Source: Pelomyxa schiedti (Eukaryota; Evosea; Pelobiontida; Pelomyxidae). From it: DNA of 22,344 bases. The notes beneath the pieces were generated by a model. The model had not been told where the DNA came from and ran no database searches. It saw only the letters and a list, made by a program, of their open reading frames with translations. How positions within the stretch are numbered: the stretch's first letter is position 1; every line of letters starts with the position of its first letter. The translations under genes were made by a program, and so were the position numbers. The stretch lies in the NCBI GenBank assembly GCA_020536535.1, contig JAHLWZ010000125.1, positions 10,217-32,560 of the forward strand. The letters run 5' to 3'. Positions 8,123 to 18,284 of the stretch are shown here, in pieces.

Positions 8123-10363
8123 ATGTTTAGCGTTTGTTCAATAACACCAACAGCGACAGCCACTACCACTCGTCCAACCACAACCACAACCAAAACACCA
8201 CCACCAACACCAGCAACAAACAAAGTTGTGGGCTACAGTGGCGAGACAAAGAACGGCGTGAGGCACGGCCGAGGGTTCCAGAGGTGGGACAACGGCGACA
8301 CCTACGAGGGCGAGTGGCACAAGGGCCAGTGCGACGGGTGGGGTGTGTTCCACTGGGCCAGAGGCGATTGGTTCGAGGGACTGTTCAGGGGCGGCCACTC
8401 CCAGAGGGGAACAATCCACAGCAGAGGTGGTTGTGTTGAATGGGAGGGGGAATGGAGGACCACAGAAAAGAACCCCGCATTTTGGGGTGTGGAAAGAAGA
8501 GCCAAGAAGACGGAGACAACTGGTGATGGTCACGCAACTGCGACTGTGGATAATGTGTACAACGGTCAGTGGGATGGGTACAAGTGGAATGGCTGTGGCA
8601 CATGGCACTCTCCTGACACTGGGGATATCTACCATGGTCAGTTTGATCATGGAAAGAGGAGCGGCACTGGAAGGATGCTGTTTGGTGGTGACAACAAGAG
8701 TGAAGGGGATGGAGGAGGGAGTTACATTGGGGAGTGGAAGGATGACATGTTCCATGGGAGGGGTGTGAGGCTGTGGGCAAACGGTGACAGGTATGAGGGC
8801 CAGTGGAAAGATGGGAAGGAACACGGAGAAGGAATGAAGAGGTGGTGCAGGGATGGGTCATCATTCAGTGGGTTGTGGGAAATGGGTGTGCCAAAGAAGG
8901 GAACGAGGAAGTGGCCAAATGGTGACCAGTTCGAAGGCATATTCACGCAGTCATCACAATGTGGAGGGAGTGGTGGATGGGGGTGTTGTGGTGAGGGTGT
9001 TGTGACGCTCTCCTCAGAAAATAATAGTCTGCTTCATTTTAGGGGTTTGCTCAATGGCAACACTTTCCAACAAACAATAACGTATTGTGCTGAGAATTAT
9101 GAGGCTTCTCTGGTTCGACATAAAATGGGATTGTATCTGCAGACTGAAGTGTGTATGAGAGAGGGAAACCACCAATTTCTTGCTCTCCCTGCACTGGAAA
9201 ATGCTTTCACACTGGCAACACAGTTCCAAACCCAGCTACAAAAAGCATCATCTGAGTTTGTTTTGCTTGAGAAGTCACTGGCCACCATCATTCAGAGCCT
9301 CCAAGGTGCCACACAACACAACCAGTCACTGGCATCACACTTGAGGGAACTTGTTGCACTGAAGGATGGACTGGGAAAGAAACTTGATGCAACATGTGAA
9401 GAGTGCAAGAAGGCTCTTGGGCAGACTCTGACGGATCAGAGCAGTGAGTCAGAGATTCAGCAGTGCTCCAGGAACATCTCAGAGTTGACAAAGAAGTTGT
9501 TGGAAATCAAGCCAGTTACCCCTGTGATGGAAGCTACTGTCCTGGTTCCGTCACCACCAAAAGGTATCCTCCCAAATAATGTTGAAAAAGGTAACAATTC
9601 CCAAACAGGATTTCATTACTTGATGCAACCTTTGATTTTGCGTGTGCAACAACCCCCAGACGTTCTGTCCACCACAGTGGCACCTTTCAATCTGTTGACA
9701 TACACATTGTCCCTGCTTCAAGGGTGCAACTTTTCAGAGTGCACAATGCTTGCAGACAAACACACCATGCTGTCAAAGGAACTTGCTGAGCAGATCACAT
9801 TGGGCCACAACCTCCACAATCAAATCGAGAAAATGCAGGGAGCATGCACAGACCTGATGAGGGAACACAAGTCCAAGTGGATGTTGGTACGTGGACTGGA
9901 GGGTGATGAGCGGTTCATCCAGTGCCCTGACGTGCAGTCACTTCTCTCTCCGTTGCTCCCTCAGGCTCAGCAGGCCATTATTGACCTCATGGTGTCCAAA
10001 GCAGCGTCACTGGCTGCTGCACTTTCCTCGTCTCAGAAGATTCATCAGCAACAGATTCAACAACCACAGCAACCACCAGGCACGGCCACAAAGAGCCCTG
10101 CTCTTCAAGGTTGCACTGCTGCACAGCAACAACTCACAACACCAGTATTAGTAGAGGTTTGCATTGAGTGTGATGAGGAGCCACCCAATGTCATTCTGCA
10201 CCCCTGTGGACACGCTGTTCTGTGCTCTGAGGTTTACTCCTCCTTTTATTTTTCTTCCCAAATTTGCGACCAACCAACCAACCACAACACATAGTGTGCA
10301 GCGACAGTGAGAAAGTGTCCTCAATGCAGAGCCCCAATCACTCAGAAACAGTTGAAACAATAA
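8123..10363 (+). CDS. MORN-repeat, helical, C-terminal RING finger protein (710 aa)
   Basis: Probable RING-type E3 ubiquitin ligase. Exons 8123-9563, 9609-10231 and 10295-10363 sum to 711 codons. After a Thr/Pro-rich leader come about ten MORN repeats (first near YSGETKNGVRHGRG, last near FEGIF). A long helical region rich in Gln, Glu, Leu and Lys follows, then a C-terminal C3HC4 RING: CIEC, eleven residues, CGH, LCSEC, six residues, CPQC. The RING is split by the 63-nt intron at 10232-10294; without splicing the last two zinc pairs are lost. The 45-nt intron 9564-9608 has no stop and would read through; a paralogue's equivalent intron contains stops, which supports splicing. Compared with its paralogues it lacks the first coiled-coil exon. 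The start at 8123 follows AAAAAA and is preferred to 8033 because the extra residues look like upstream non-coding DNA. Confidence 0.85.
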
Positions 10364-10367
10364 TAAA
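10362..10367 (+). other. AATAAA poly(A) signal overlapping the stop codon
   Basis: AATAAA shares two bases with the TAA stop of the upstream MORN-RING gene and is followed by a run of T. The next gene starts only 110 bases after this stop, so the 3' UTR must be very short. Confidence 0.5.
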
Positions 10368-10472
10368 TTTTTTTTTATTAAAATTTAGGTCTGGTGATCA
10401 TTTTCGACCAAGTTGTTCTTCTTACCAAACCCAAACATCGTCGTCGCCAACAGAAAAAAAACAACATCAAAA

Positions 10473-12994
10473 ATGCGGAGAGAGTCACCAAAAACAAGGG
10501 AAGAAACAACAGTAGCAGTAACCATGACTAACACAAACAGTGCAACATCGACGAATGCACCGCCGCCTGAACCAAAAATTAAGTACCAGGGGGAGAGGAA
10601 GGACGGCATGCAACATGGACGAGGGGTCCAAAGCTGGGCAAATGGCACTACATACGAGGGTGAGTGGCACAGCGGCAAGCAGGATGGGTGGGGTTTGTAC
10701 CACTGGCCCGACGGCAGTTGGTTCGAAGGACTGCAAAGGAGCAGTCGCCGTCAGAGGGGTACATACCACAGCGCAAACGGTGTGGATGAGTGGGAGGGAG
10801 AATGGGAAGACAAAGGAAAGAGAATGCAAATGCAGGGATGGGGTGTGCAACGGAGAGTGGTGAAGAAGATAGGAGCAAGCAATACTGGTGACAGTCGTGG
10901 TGAAACAGTGGCCGTGGAGACTGTGTATGAGGGCCAGTGGGATGGGTACAAGTGGCATGGTAACGGAACATGGAAATCACCTGCTACTGGTGATATCTAC
11001 CATGGTCAGTTTGATCATGGAAAGAGGAGTGGCACCGGAAGGATGCTGTTTGGTAGTGACAACAGTGAAGGGGATGGAGCAGGGAGTTACGTCGGGGAGT
11101 GGAAGGATGACATGTTCCACGGGAGGGGCGTCAGAATTTGGGGTGATGGCACGATGTATGAGGGTGATTGGGAGTGTGGGAAGGAGCATGGGGCAGGCAC
11201 AAAAACGTGGGCACGTGAAGGTACTTCGATTGGTGGTGTTTGGAAGACAGGTGTGATCATGTCAGGCACAAAGAAGTGGGCAAATGGTGATGAATTCACT
11301 GGAACGTTCACAATGAATGGTTCTTGTGGAGAAGGCATGGCCACATTCAAGTGGGGTTTGCCTTTCAACCGTCTTGTTGGGTGCTGCAAAAACAATGTTT
11401 TCCAAGAAACACAACGTGGTGGTGGAAGAGGTCTTTGCTGTGGGATTGGATGTAGTGATCTTCATCTGGAGGTGTTATACCAGATTTTTCACTACTTTTG
11501 TTTCCTTCAGTGGGGTGGGAAGGAAACTGCACCAAAAGAGAACAAAGAGGCACAAAGTATTTTATTCATCTTGGAATGGATGGATACATTTGGGTGTGTT
11601 TGTGTTGAGGTTTTTTTGTATATTTGGAAAGAAATGAGGTGAACTCGGTGTGCATTTATAAAGGATTCCAAAGTCAAAGGAAAGGTCTTGGGTATCTCGA
11701 TGATCTTTCTGTGAACTTGATTTCCGAACTTGGTAAGTGATGACTCAGCCTCTGAGTCTCCAGTCTCGAGTCTTGCGAGTGCGCCTTGCGCACAGTTTGC
11801 CTGTGTGTTCGCAGAATCACACACTTTAAGTGAACCCTTACTTATATTTCTGTTATGCCAGGAAAAAGAGGGAAATAACCAAGGAAGTGGAACCACACCA
11901 TTTTTTCATGCTCTCCCTGAACTGGAAAAGGCCTTCACACTGGCAACACAGTTCCAAACCCAGATAAAAAAAGCATCATCTGAGTTTGTTCTGCTTGAGA
12001 AGTCACTTGCCAACATCAATGAAAGCCTCCAAGGTGCCACACAACACAACCAGTCACTGGAATCACACTTGAGGGAACTTGTTGCACTGAAAGATGGACT
12101 GGGAAATACATTTGAAGAAACATGTGAAGAGTGCAAGAAGGCTCTTGGGCAGACTCTGACAGAGCAGAGCAGTGAGTCAGAGATTCAGCAGTGCTCCAGG
12201 AACATCTCAGAGTTGACAAAGAAGTTGTTGGAAATCAAGCCAGTGACCTCTGTGACTGAAGGCAGTTTCCTGGAGCTGGTTCCGTCACCACCAAAAGGTA
12301 TCCTCCCAAACAACACAAAAGCAAGGTAATAGAGTCCCCAAACAGGATATGATGACTTGATGCAACCTTTGGTTTTGTCTGCGCAGCAACAACCCCCAGA
12401 TGTTCTGTCCACCACAGTGGCACCTTTCAGTCTGTTGGCTCCAGTCACAGACACATTGGTGCTTCTGCGAGGATGCCAGTTTTCAGAGTGCACGAAGCTT
12501 GTGGACCAGCACACCATGCTGTCAAAGGAACTTTCTGAGCAGATCACATTGGGCCACAACCTCCACAACCAAATCGAGAAAATGCAGGGAGCATGCACAG
12601 ACCTGATGAGGGAACACAAGTCCAAGTGGATGTTGATGCGGGGACTGGAGGGTGATGAGCGGTTCATCCAGTGCCCTGATGTGCAGTCACTTCTCTCTCC
12701 ATTGCTCCCTCAGGCTCAGCAGGCCATTGTCGACCTCATGGTGTCCAAGGCTGCATCACTTTCACTTGCACAGCAACACATCACCTTAGCGGAGGTTTGC
12801 ATTGAGTGTGAAGAGAAGCCACCCAATGTTATTCTGCACCCCTGTGGCCACGCTGTTCTGTGCTCTGAGGTTTCTTCCTTTTATTTTTCCCAATTTGCAA
12901 CCGACCAACCACACACACACAGTGCGCAGCCACAATGAGAAAGTGTCCTCAATGCAGAGCCCCAATCACTCAGAAGCAAATCAAGCAATTGTAA
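10473..12994 (+). CDS. Mosaic MORN-repeat RING finger protein (676 aa as modelled)
   Basis: Modelled exons 10473-11471, 11862-12297, 12346-12869 and 12923-12994 sum to 677 codons. Exon 1 holds about ten MORN repeats. Its first part resembles the RING-type genes (SGTGRMLFG, GEWKDDMFHGRG). From about 11130 it resembles the kinase-type genes (GDWECGKEHGAGTKTWA, NNVFQET, then a Gly/Cys-rich end). The rest is the RING-type helical region and a complete C3HC4 RING (CIEC, CGH, LCSEC, CPQC). Intron 12298-12345 removes tandem TAA TAG at 12327-12332. Intron 1 as modelled is 390 nt, far longer than the others, and may hide an exon: 11511-11609 is open and between splice-like sites. Probable E3 ligase; the least certain part is the MORN-to-helix junction. 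Confidence 0.75.
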
Positions 12995-13006
12995 CTCATT
13001 GGACAA

Positions 13007-13012
13007 TTTATT
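13007..13012 (-). other. AATAAA poly(A) signal for the minus-strand MORN-RING gene
   Basis: TTTATT on the plus strand reads AATAAA on the minus strand, about 140 bases past the stop at 13150-13152. It lies only 13 bases beyond the stop codon of the convergent plus-strand gene. Confidence 0.4.
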
Positions 13013-13129
13013 ATTCTCGTGCTGGCCACGATTGCATGTGGGGAAAGGCTCTCAGATTACCTGAATTTTGAAGGGATACACACGAGTGATACACACAAAA
13101 AAAGAGTCCGACGTCGTTTGTTTCACCAA

Positions 13130-13135
13130 AATAAA
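13130..13135 (+). other. AATAAA poly(A) signal for the plus-strand mosaic MORN-RING gene
   Basis: AATAAA in CCAAAATAAAG, about 135 bases past the stop at 12992-12994. If both this and the opposite-strand signal are used, the two convergent 3' UTRs overlap by more than 100 bases. Confidence 0.4.
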
Positions 13136-13149
13136 GTTGTTGACTTATG

Positions 13150-15632
13150 TCACCCACTGTTCCCTGTACTTGTTTTTCGTTGTATTTTGGTGCGACACTG
13201 TGGACACTTCCTCCTTGTTGCTGCACACTGTTGTTGTTGTTATACAGTGGGTTGGACTTAGAGAAGTGGGAATCCATACATTAGAGCACAACACAAGGTG
13301 GCCACAAGGGTGCAACAGCACGTTTGGTGGCCTCTCGTCACACTCCATGCACAACTTGTTGCTGTGGTCCAGGGAGGAAGTGCATCCAGGGAGGGTGGAG
13401 CTTGAAGTAGTTTGGCAATGTTCTTGTTGTGGGTTGTTTGGCTGGTTGAAGTGAGATGCCAAGGCACTGGACTTGGATACCATGATGTTAACGATGCTCT
13501 GCTGGGCCTGTGGAAGTTGCTTAGAGAGCGTCGACCACACACTGGGGCACACAATGAACTGCTCATCACCCTCCAGCCCCCGCATGAGCATCCACTTGGA
13601 ATTGTGTTCCTGGTTCAGCTCGGAACACAGTCCCTGAAGTGCCTTGATTTGTGTGTGGAGGTTGTTGCCAAGCATGACTTGCTCAGAGAGCTCTTTGGAT
13701 AATACTTGGTGTTGGTTAGAAAGTTTGGTGCACTCAGAAAAAGAGAAATCTTTCAGTTGAGCAAGTGGGGCTAAGAGAGGTCCCAATTGCAGTGAGCTTG
13801 AGAAGATAGCATCATCATCCTGTGGAGGTTGTGACAAAGGTTTCAGCAAGTTTTCACTGTCTATAAGTTGGTTAGAATAACAATCTGTTGGCTTCTTGGG
13901 GGAAAGGGAACCGCACCTGGAAACGTAATTAATGGTGAAAGTGGGTTACTTTCTGCTGTCCCTCCTGTATGACGTGGCTTGATTCCCAACATCTTCTTTG
14001 TCAACTCTGAGATGTTCCTGGAGCACTGCTGAATCTCTGACTCACTGCTCTGGACGGTCAATGTCTCACCAAGAGCTTTCTTGCACACCTCATGTGTGTC
14101 ACTGACCCTCTTGGACAGAGTGTCCTTCAATGCTGTGAGTTTCCTCAGGTGTGTTGCCAGCACATCGTTGTGTTGTGTGACCTCTTCGAGTCTCAAGTTC
14201 ATTTTTACCTGTGATTTCTCAACCAACACAAAGTCAACTGCTGATTGCTTCAACTGTGACTGGAACTGTGTTGTCACTGTGAAAGCCTTGTTCAGTTCAG
14301 TGAGTACAGTGGTTTCTGCTTTACCAGTATCAGGGCCCTCCAAAAGTTTACCCTTTCCCTCTTCACAGAGTTGCAGTGTCTTCTGTTGGAGTTGTTGCTC
14401 CAGATTTTGTATTTTCTGGGACATGTAGTGCAACTGATTATTGTTTCTTGCATTGATTTGCTGGAGGGAAAGGTGATGAGGTTTTCCTCAAGGTGAAGTA
14501 CGAAGCCTTACCTGCCACTTTGCTCTAGCAGCGCTCATTTCCCCTTGCAGTCTTGCTTCTATCTCACTTTTTTCTTTTTCCAGTGCCTGTTGGGAAAAGG
14601 TAAAAAAAAAAAGAAAATTGGATGTCTCCACACCTGAATCTGCTGATGGTGCTCAATCTGTGGCAGTGAGGAACCCATGTTGTGTGTATTAGTGGTGCTT
14701 GATCCTTCATGGAATGTGTTGCCCTGGAGTGTACCTTTCAACGGGGGGGTGTGTTTCCCACAGGAGAGAATGAGAGCGCCAACACCACAACAGGACCAGC
14801 CATCATCACGCATTGTACCCTGTGGTGACTGCGTGAAAGTCCCTTCGAACTGGTCACCATTTGGCCATCTCCTCGTTCCCTTCTTTGGCACACCCATTTC
14901 CCACAACCCCGTGAATGACGACCCATCCCTGCACCACCTCCTCATTCCTTCCCCATGTTCCTTCCCATCTTTCCACTGGCCCTCATACCTGTCGCCGTTT
15001 GCCCACAGCCTCACACCCCTCCCATTGAACGTGTCGTCCTTCCACTCCCCAACGTAGCTCCCTCCTCCACCCCCTTCACAGCTGCTGTCACCGCCAAACA
15101 GCATCCTCCCAGTGCCGCTCCTCTTTCCGTGGTCAAACTGACCACAGTAGATGTCGCCCGAGCCATCATGTGCCCTCCACGTTCCGCTCCCGTTCCACGC
15201 GTTTCCGTCCCACTCGCCCTCATACACGGTGATCCCGTGTATCCCCCTCCTCTCGACCCCCCACCCCTGCATCACGTACACCTCCCCCGCCGCGTCCCAC
15301 ACCCAGTCCCCGTCGAGCACGGCGTCCCCCGCCCGGCCGGCGCCGCCGCGGCCGTCGTGCAGCGCCCCCCTGGTCCTCCGGTCGTCCCGCCACAGGCCCT
15401 CGTACCACAGGCCGCTGGCGGCGAAGTACACGCCCCAGCCGTCGCGCTTGCCGTCGTGCCACTCGCCGTCGTAGGTGCCGCCGTCGGGCCAGCTGTGGGC
15501 GCCGCGGCCGTGCATCTCGCCGTCCTTCCACTCGCCGTCGTAGGTGCTCCCGTTCGGCCACTTGCACGTGCCCCTGCCGTTCGGTTTGTTGTTGACGAGC
15601 CGCCCGGTGTATGAGAGGACGGTCTGAGACAT
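13150..15632 (-). CDS. MORN-repeat, coiled-coil, RING finger protein (766 aa)
   Basis: Exons 15632-14634, 14586-14512, 14460-13917, 13884-13280 and 13227-13150 sum to 2301 nt, 767 codons. Eleven or so MORN repeats begin at once after MSQTVLS (YTGRLVNNKPNGRG) and fill residues 8 to about 310. Exons 2 and 3 add a coiled coil (ALEKEKSEIEARLQ, then IQNLEQQLQQK) that the plus-strand paralogues lack or have lost. The helical central region follows. The C-terminal RING has CMEC, CGH, LCSNC and CPQC with standard C3HC4 spacing and a longer tail than its paralogues. It is the most diverged of the RING genes in its 3' half. The first 400 coding bases are strikingly GC-rich. The third intron is only 32 nt in this model, the weakest junction. 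Probable E3 ligase. Confidence 0.82.
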
Positions 15633-15663
15633 TGATGGTGGATCGGGTTGTTAGTTGTTGGCG

Positions 15664-15669
15664 TTTATT
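15664..15669 (-). other. AATAAA poly(A) signal between two MORN-RING genes
   Basis: Minus-strand AATAAA one base past the TAA stop at 15671-15673 of the upstream MORN-RING gene, and only 31 bases before the ATG of the next gene at 15632. Confidence 0.5.
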
Positions 15670-15670
15670 G

Positions 15671-18093
15671 TTATTGTTTGATCTGTTTCTGGCTGATTGG
15701 GGCTCTGCATTGAGGACACTTTCTCATTGCTGAGGCACACTGTGTGTGCTGTTGGTTGGGAGAAAAATAAAAGGAGGAGGATAACCTCAGAGCACAGAAG
15801 AACGTGTCCACAGGGGTGCAGAATGACGTTGGGTGGCCTCTCATCACATTCAACGCAAACCTCCACTGATGCCGTTGTTGTAGTGAAGGTTTGCTGTGCG
15901 GCCCTGCGACCTGGAAGAGTTGAGGTCTTGCTTGGTTGCTCACTCCTCTGGGATGAAGAGGAAAGTGCAGCAGCAAGTGAGAATGCCTTGGACACAACGA
16001 GGTCAACAATGGCCTGCTGAGCCTGAGGGAGCAACAGAGAGAGAAGTGACTGCACATCAGGGCACTGCATGAACCGCTCATCACCCTCCAGTCCACGCAT
16101 CAACATCCACTTGGACTTGTGTTCCCTCACCAGGTCTGTGCATGCTCCCTGCATTTTCTCGATTTGGTTGTGGAGGTTGTGGCCCAATGTGATCTGCTCA
16201 GACAGTTCCTTTGACAGCATGGTGTGCTGGTCCACAAGCTTCGTGCACTCTGAAAACTGGCATCCTCGCAGAAGCACCAATGTGTCTGTGACTGGAGCCA
16301 ACAGACTGAAAGGTGCCACTGTGGTGGACAGAACATCTGGGGGTTGTTGCTGCGCAGACAAAACCAAAGGTTGCATCAAGTCATCATATCCTGTTTGGGG
16401 ACTCTATTACCTTGCTTTTGTGTTGTTTGGGAGGATACCTTTTGGTGGTGACGGAACCAGCTCCAGGAAACTGCCTTCAGTCACAGAGGTCACTGGCTTG
16501 ATTTCCAACAACTTCTTTGTCAACTCTGAGATGTTCCTGGAGCACTGCTGAATCTCTGACTCACTGCTCTGATCTGTCAGAGTCTGCCCAAGAGCCTTCT
16601 TGCACTCTTCACATGTTTCATCAAGTTTCTTTCCCAGTCCATCCTTCAGTGCGAGAAGTTCCCTCAAGCGTGATGCCAGTGACTGGTTGTGTTGTGTGGC
16701 ACCTTGGAGGCTCTGAATGATGGTGGCCAGTGACTTCTCAAGCAAAACAAACTCGGTTGACGCTTTTTTTATCTGGGTTTTGAACAGTGTTGCCAGTGTG
16801 AAAGCCTTTTCCAGTTCAGTTAGGGCACAAAAGTTTAATGGTGTTGTTCCACTTCCCGTCCAAGGACAAATGCAGGCTTCATCTTCATATTTTTGGAGTT
16901 GTTGTTGCTTTTTCTGGAGATTTTGTTCAAGCTCTTGAATTCTCTCCTTCAATTGATTGAGTTGTTCACCATGTTCCTTGTTGTTTTTCTTTTTGCAGAA
17001 AAGGATCATTGAATGGAATGGGTAAGGGAGTACACACTTCAATCTGGTTTTTGTATTTCAACTGCTGCTGCCAAGATGACCCCATTTGATGTTCTACCAA
17101 AGAAACTTGTCCATTCTCAGCACCATCCACTGTTGTTTGTTGGAAGGTGTTGTTGTTGAGTAATCCCCTCAGCTTAATCAGAGTATTATTTCCTGAGGGG
17201 AGTGTCACAACACCCTCACCACAACACTCCCATCCATCCCTCACGCCACATTGTGATGACAGTGTGAAGATGCCTTCGAACTGGTCACCATTTGGCCACT
17301 TCCTCGTTCCCTTCTTTGGCACACCCATTTCCCACAATCCACTGAATGATGACCCATCCCTGCACCACCTCTTCATTCCTTCTCCATGTTCCTTCCCATC
17401 TTTCCACTGGCCCTCATACCTGTCGCCGTTTGCCCACAGCCTGATACCCTTCCCATGAAACTTGTCCTTCTGAAACTCCCCAACGTAACTCCCTCCTCCT
17501 TGGCTGTTGTCACCAAACAGTATCCTCCCAGTGCCACTCCAATTTCCTTGATCAAACTGCCCAGAGTAGATGTCACCAGTCTCTCGTGACAACCACGTTC
17601 CTAGGCCGTGATAGTTGTGCCCCTTCCACTCACCTGCATACACCACGCCGAGTCCCGTCTCCACACCCCAATTCGTCATCTGATTCACCCCAAACTGCCC
17701 GTTCCACCGCCACGAACCGTCCATCTCGTACCCTGCCTCACTGTGCAGTATCCCCTTTGCCCAGTGGTTGTCCCTCCACAGCCCCTTGTACCAGCTCCCG
17801 TCGGGCTGGCGGCACACACCCCACCCGTCCTTCCTGCCCTCGCGCCACTCTCCCTCGTAGGTCAGCCCGTGCGGGCCTCTGAACACCCCTCGGCCGTGCA
17901 TCCTGCCGTGCTTCCACTCGCCTTCGTACGTGGCCCCCAAGCAAAAGTCGTTGGAGAACGACTTGGACAGCCACTTGCACGTTCCTGTGCCATCACGGAA
18001 GCCATCGACCAGCCGACCAGTGTACACTTGCTCAGCGATCGACGTGTCGTCGACTACCAGTGCCACTGTCATGGAGATCGCTTTTGCCATCAA
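15671..18093 (-). CDS. MORN-repeat, coiled-coil, RING finger protein (759 aa)
   Basis: Exons 18093-17038, 16988-16439, 16390-15786 and 15739-15671 sum to 760 codons. About eleven MORN repeats start near YTGRLVDGFRDGTG. Exon 2 opens with a coiled coil (QLNQLKERIQELEQNLQKK) followed by the family's helical region. The RING has CVEC, CGH, LCSEC and CPQC, split by intron 15740-15785 at the same site as in its paralogues. Intron 16391-16438 is 48 nt and contains tandem stops, so it must be spliced. From about 16034 to 16620 it is almost identical, introns included, to the inverted gene ending at 12994. Its start codons (18093 or 18090) lie on the 20-bp direct repeat bounding the GC-rich block, so its promoter is either inside that block or was displaced by it. 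Confidence 0.85.
18071..18090. repeat. 20-bp direct repeat, left copy
   Basis: ATGGAGATCGCTTTTGCCAT, repeated exactly at 19459-19478. In this copy the minus strand supplies the second ATG and the codons AKAIS of the MORN-RING gene. Confidence 0.85.
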
Positions 18094-18284
18094 TCGAGGC
18101 TAAGTTAAAGGCCTGTCAACAAAGCGGACTTCTTTACACATTAACTTGAAACCAAAGAATGTCACATGATGCTGTGCCGTGTGTCCACTGAATACTTTGA
18201 ATATATGGGAGCCCGGGCTTATAAGTGACCACGAATGAAACACATAACAAACAAAGGAAAATCCCTTTTTTTTAAAACAATTAT

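Noticed and set aside
11511-11609. Possible extra exon inside the 390-nt intron of the mosaic MORN-RING gene
   Set aside because: It is open and between splice-like sites, but no paralogue has this sequence and the following stretch to 11861 gives no matching exon. Kept only as an alternative model.
12327-12332. Tandem stop codons TAA TAG in the middle of a RING gene, apparently a nonsense mutation
   Set aside because: They lie inside a 48-nt GT-AG intron (12298-12345). Removing it restores the frame and matches the 45-nt stop-free intron of the paralogue at 9564-9608. The same stops occur in the gene on the minus strand at 16391-16438.
13145-13279. Read-through C-terminus of the RING genes past the CSN or CSE residues
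   Set aside because: In all four RING genes the unspliced frame loses the last zinc ligands, whereas removing a 46-63-nt intron gives a perfect C3HC4 finger, so the read-through end is an intron.
14955-15614. Long open frame opposite a MORN gene, rich in Pro, Ala and Val
   Set aside because: It is the complement of a MORN exon, with periodic Pro/Val/Pro patterns that mirror Gly/Trp/Glu repeats. Similar shadows occur opposite every MORN gene.
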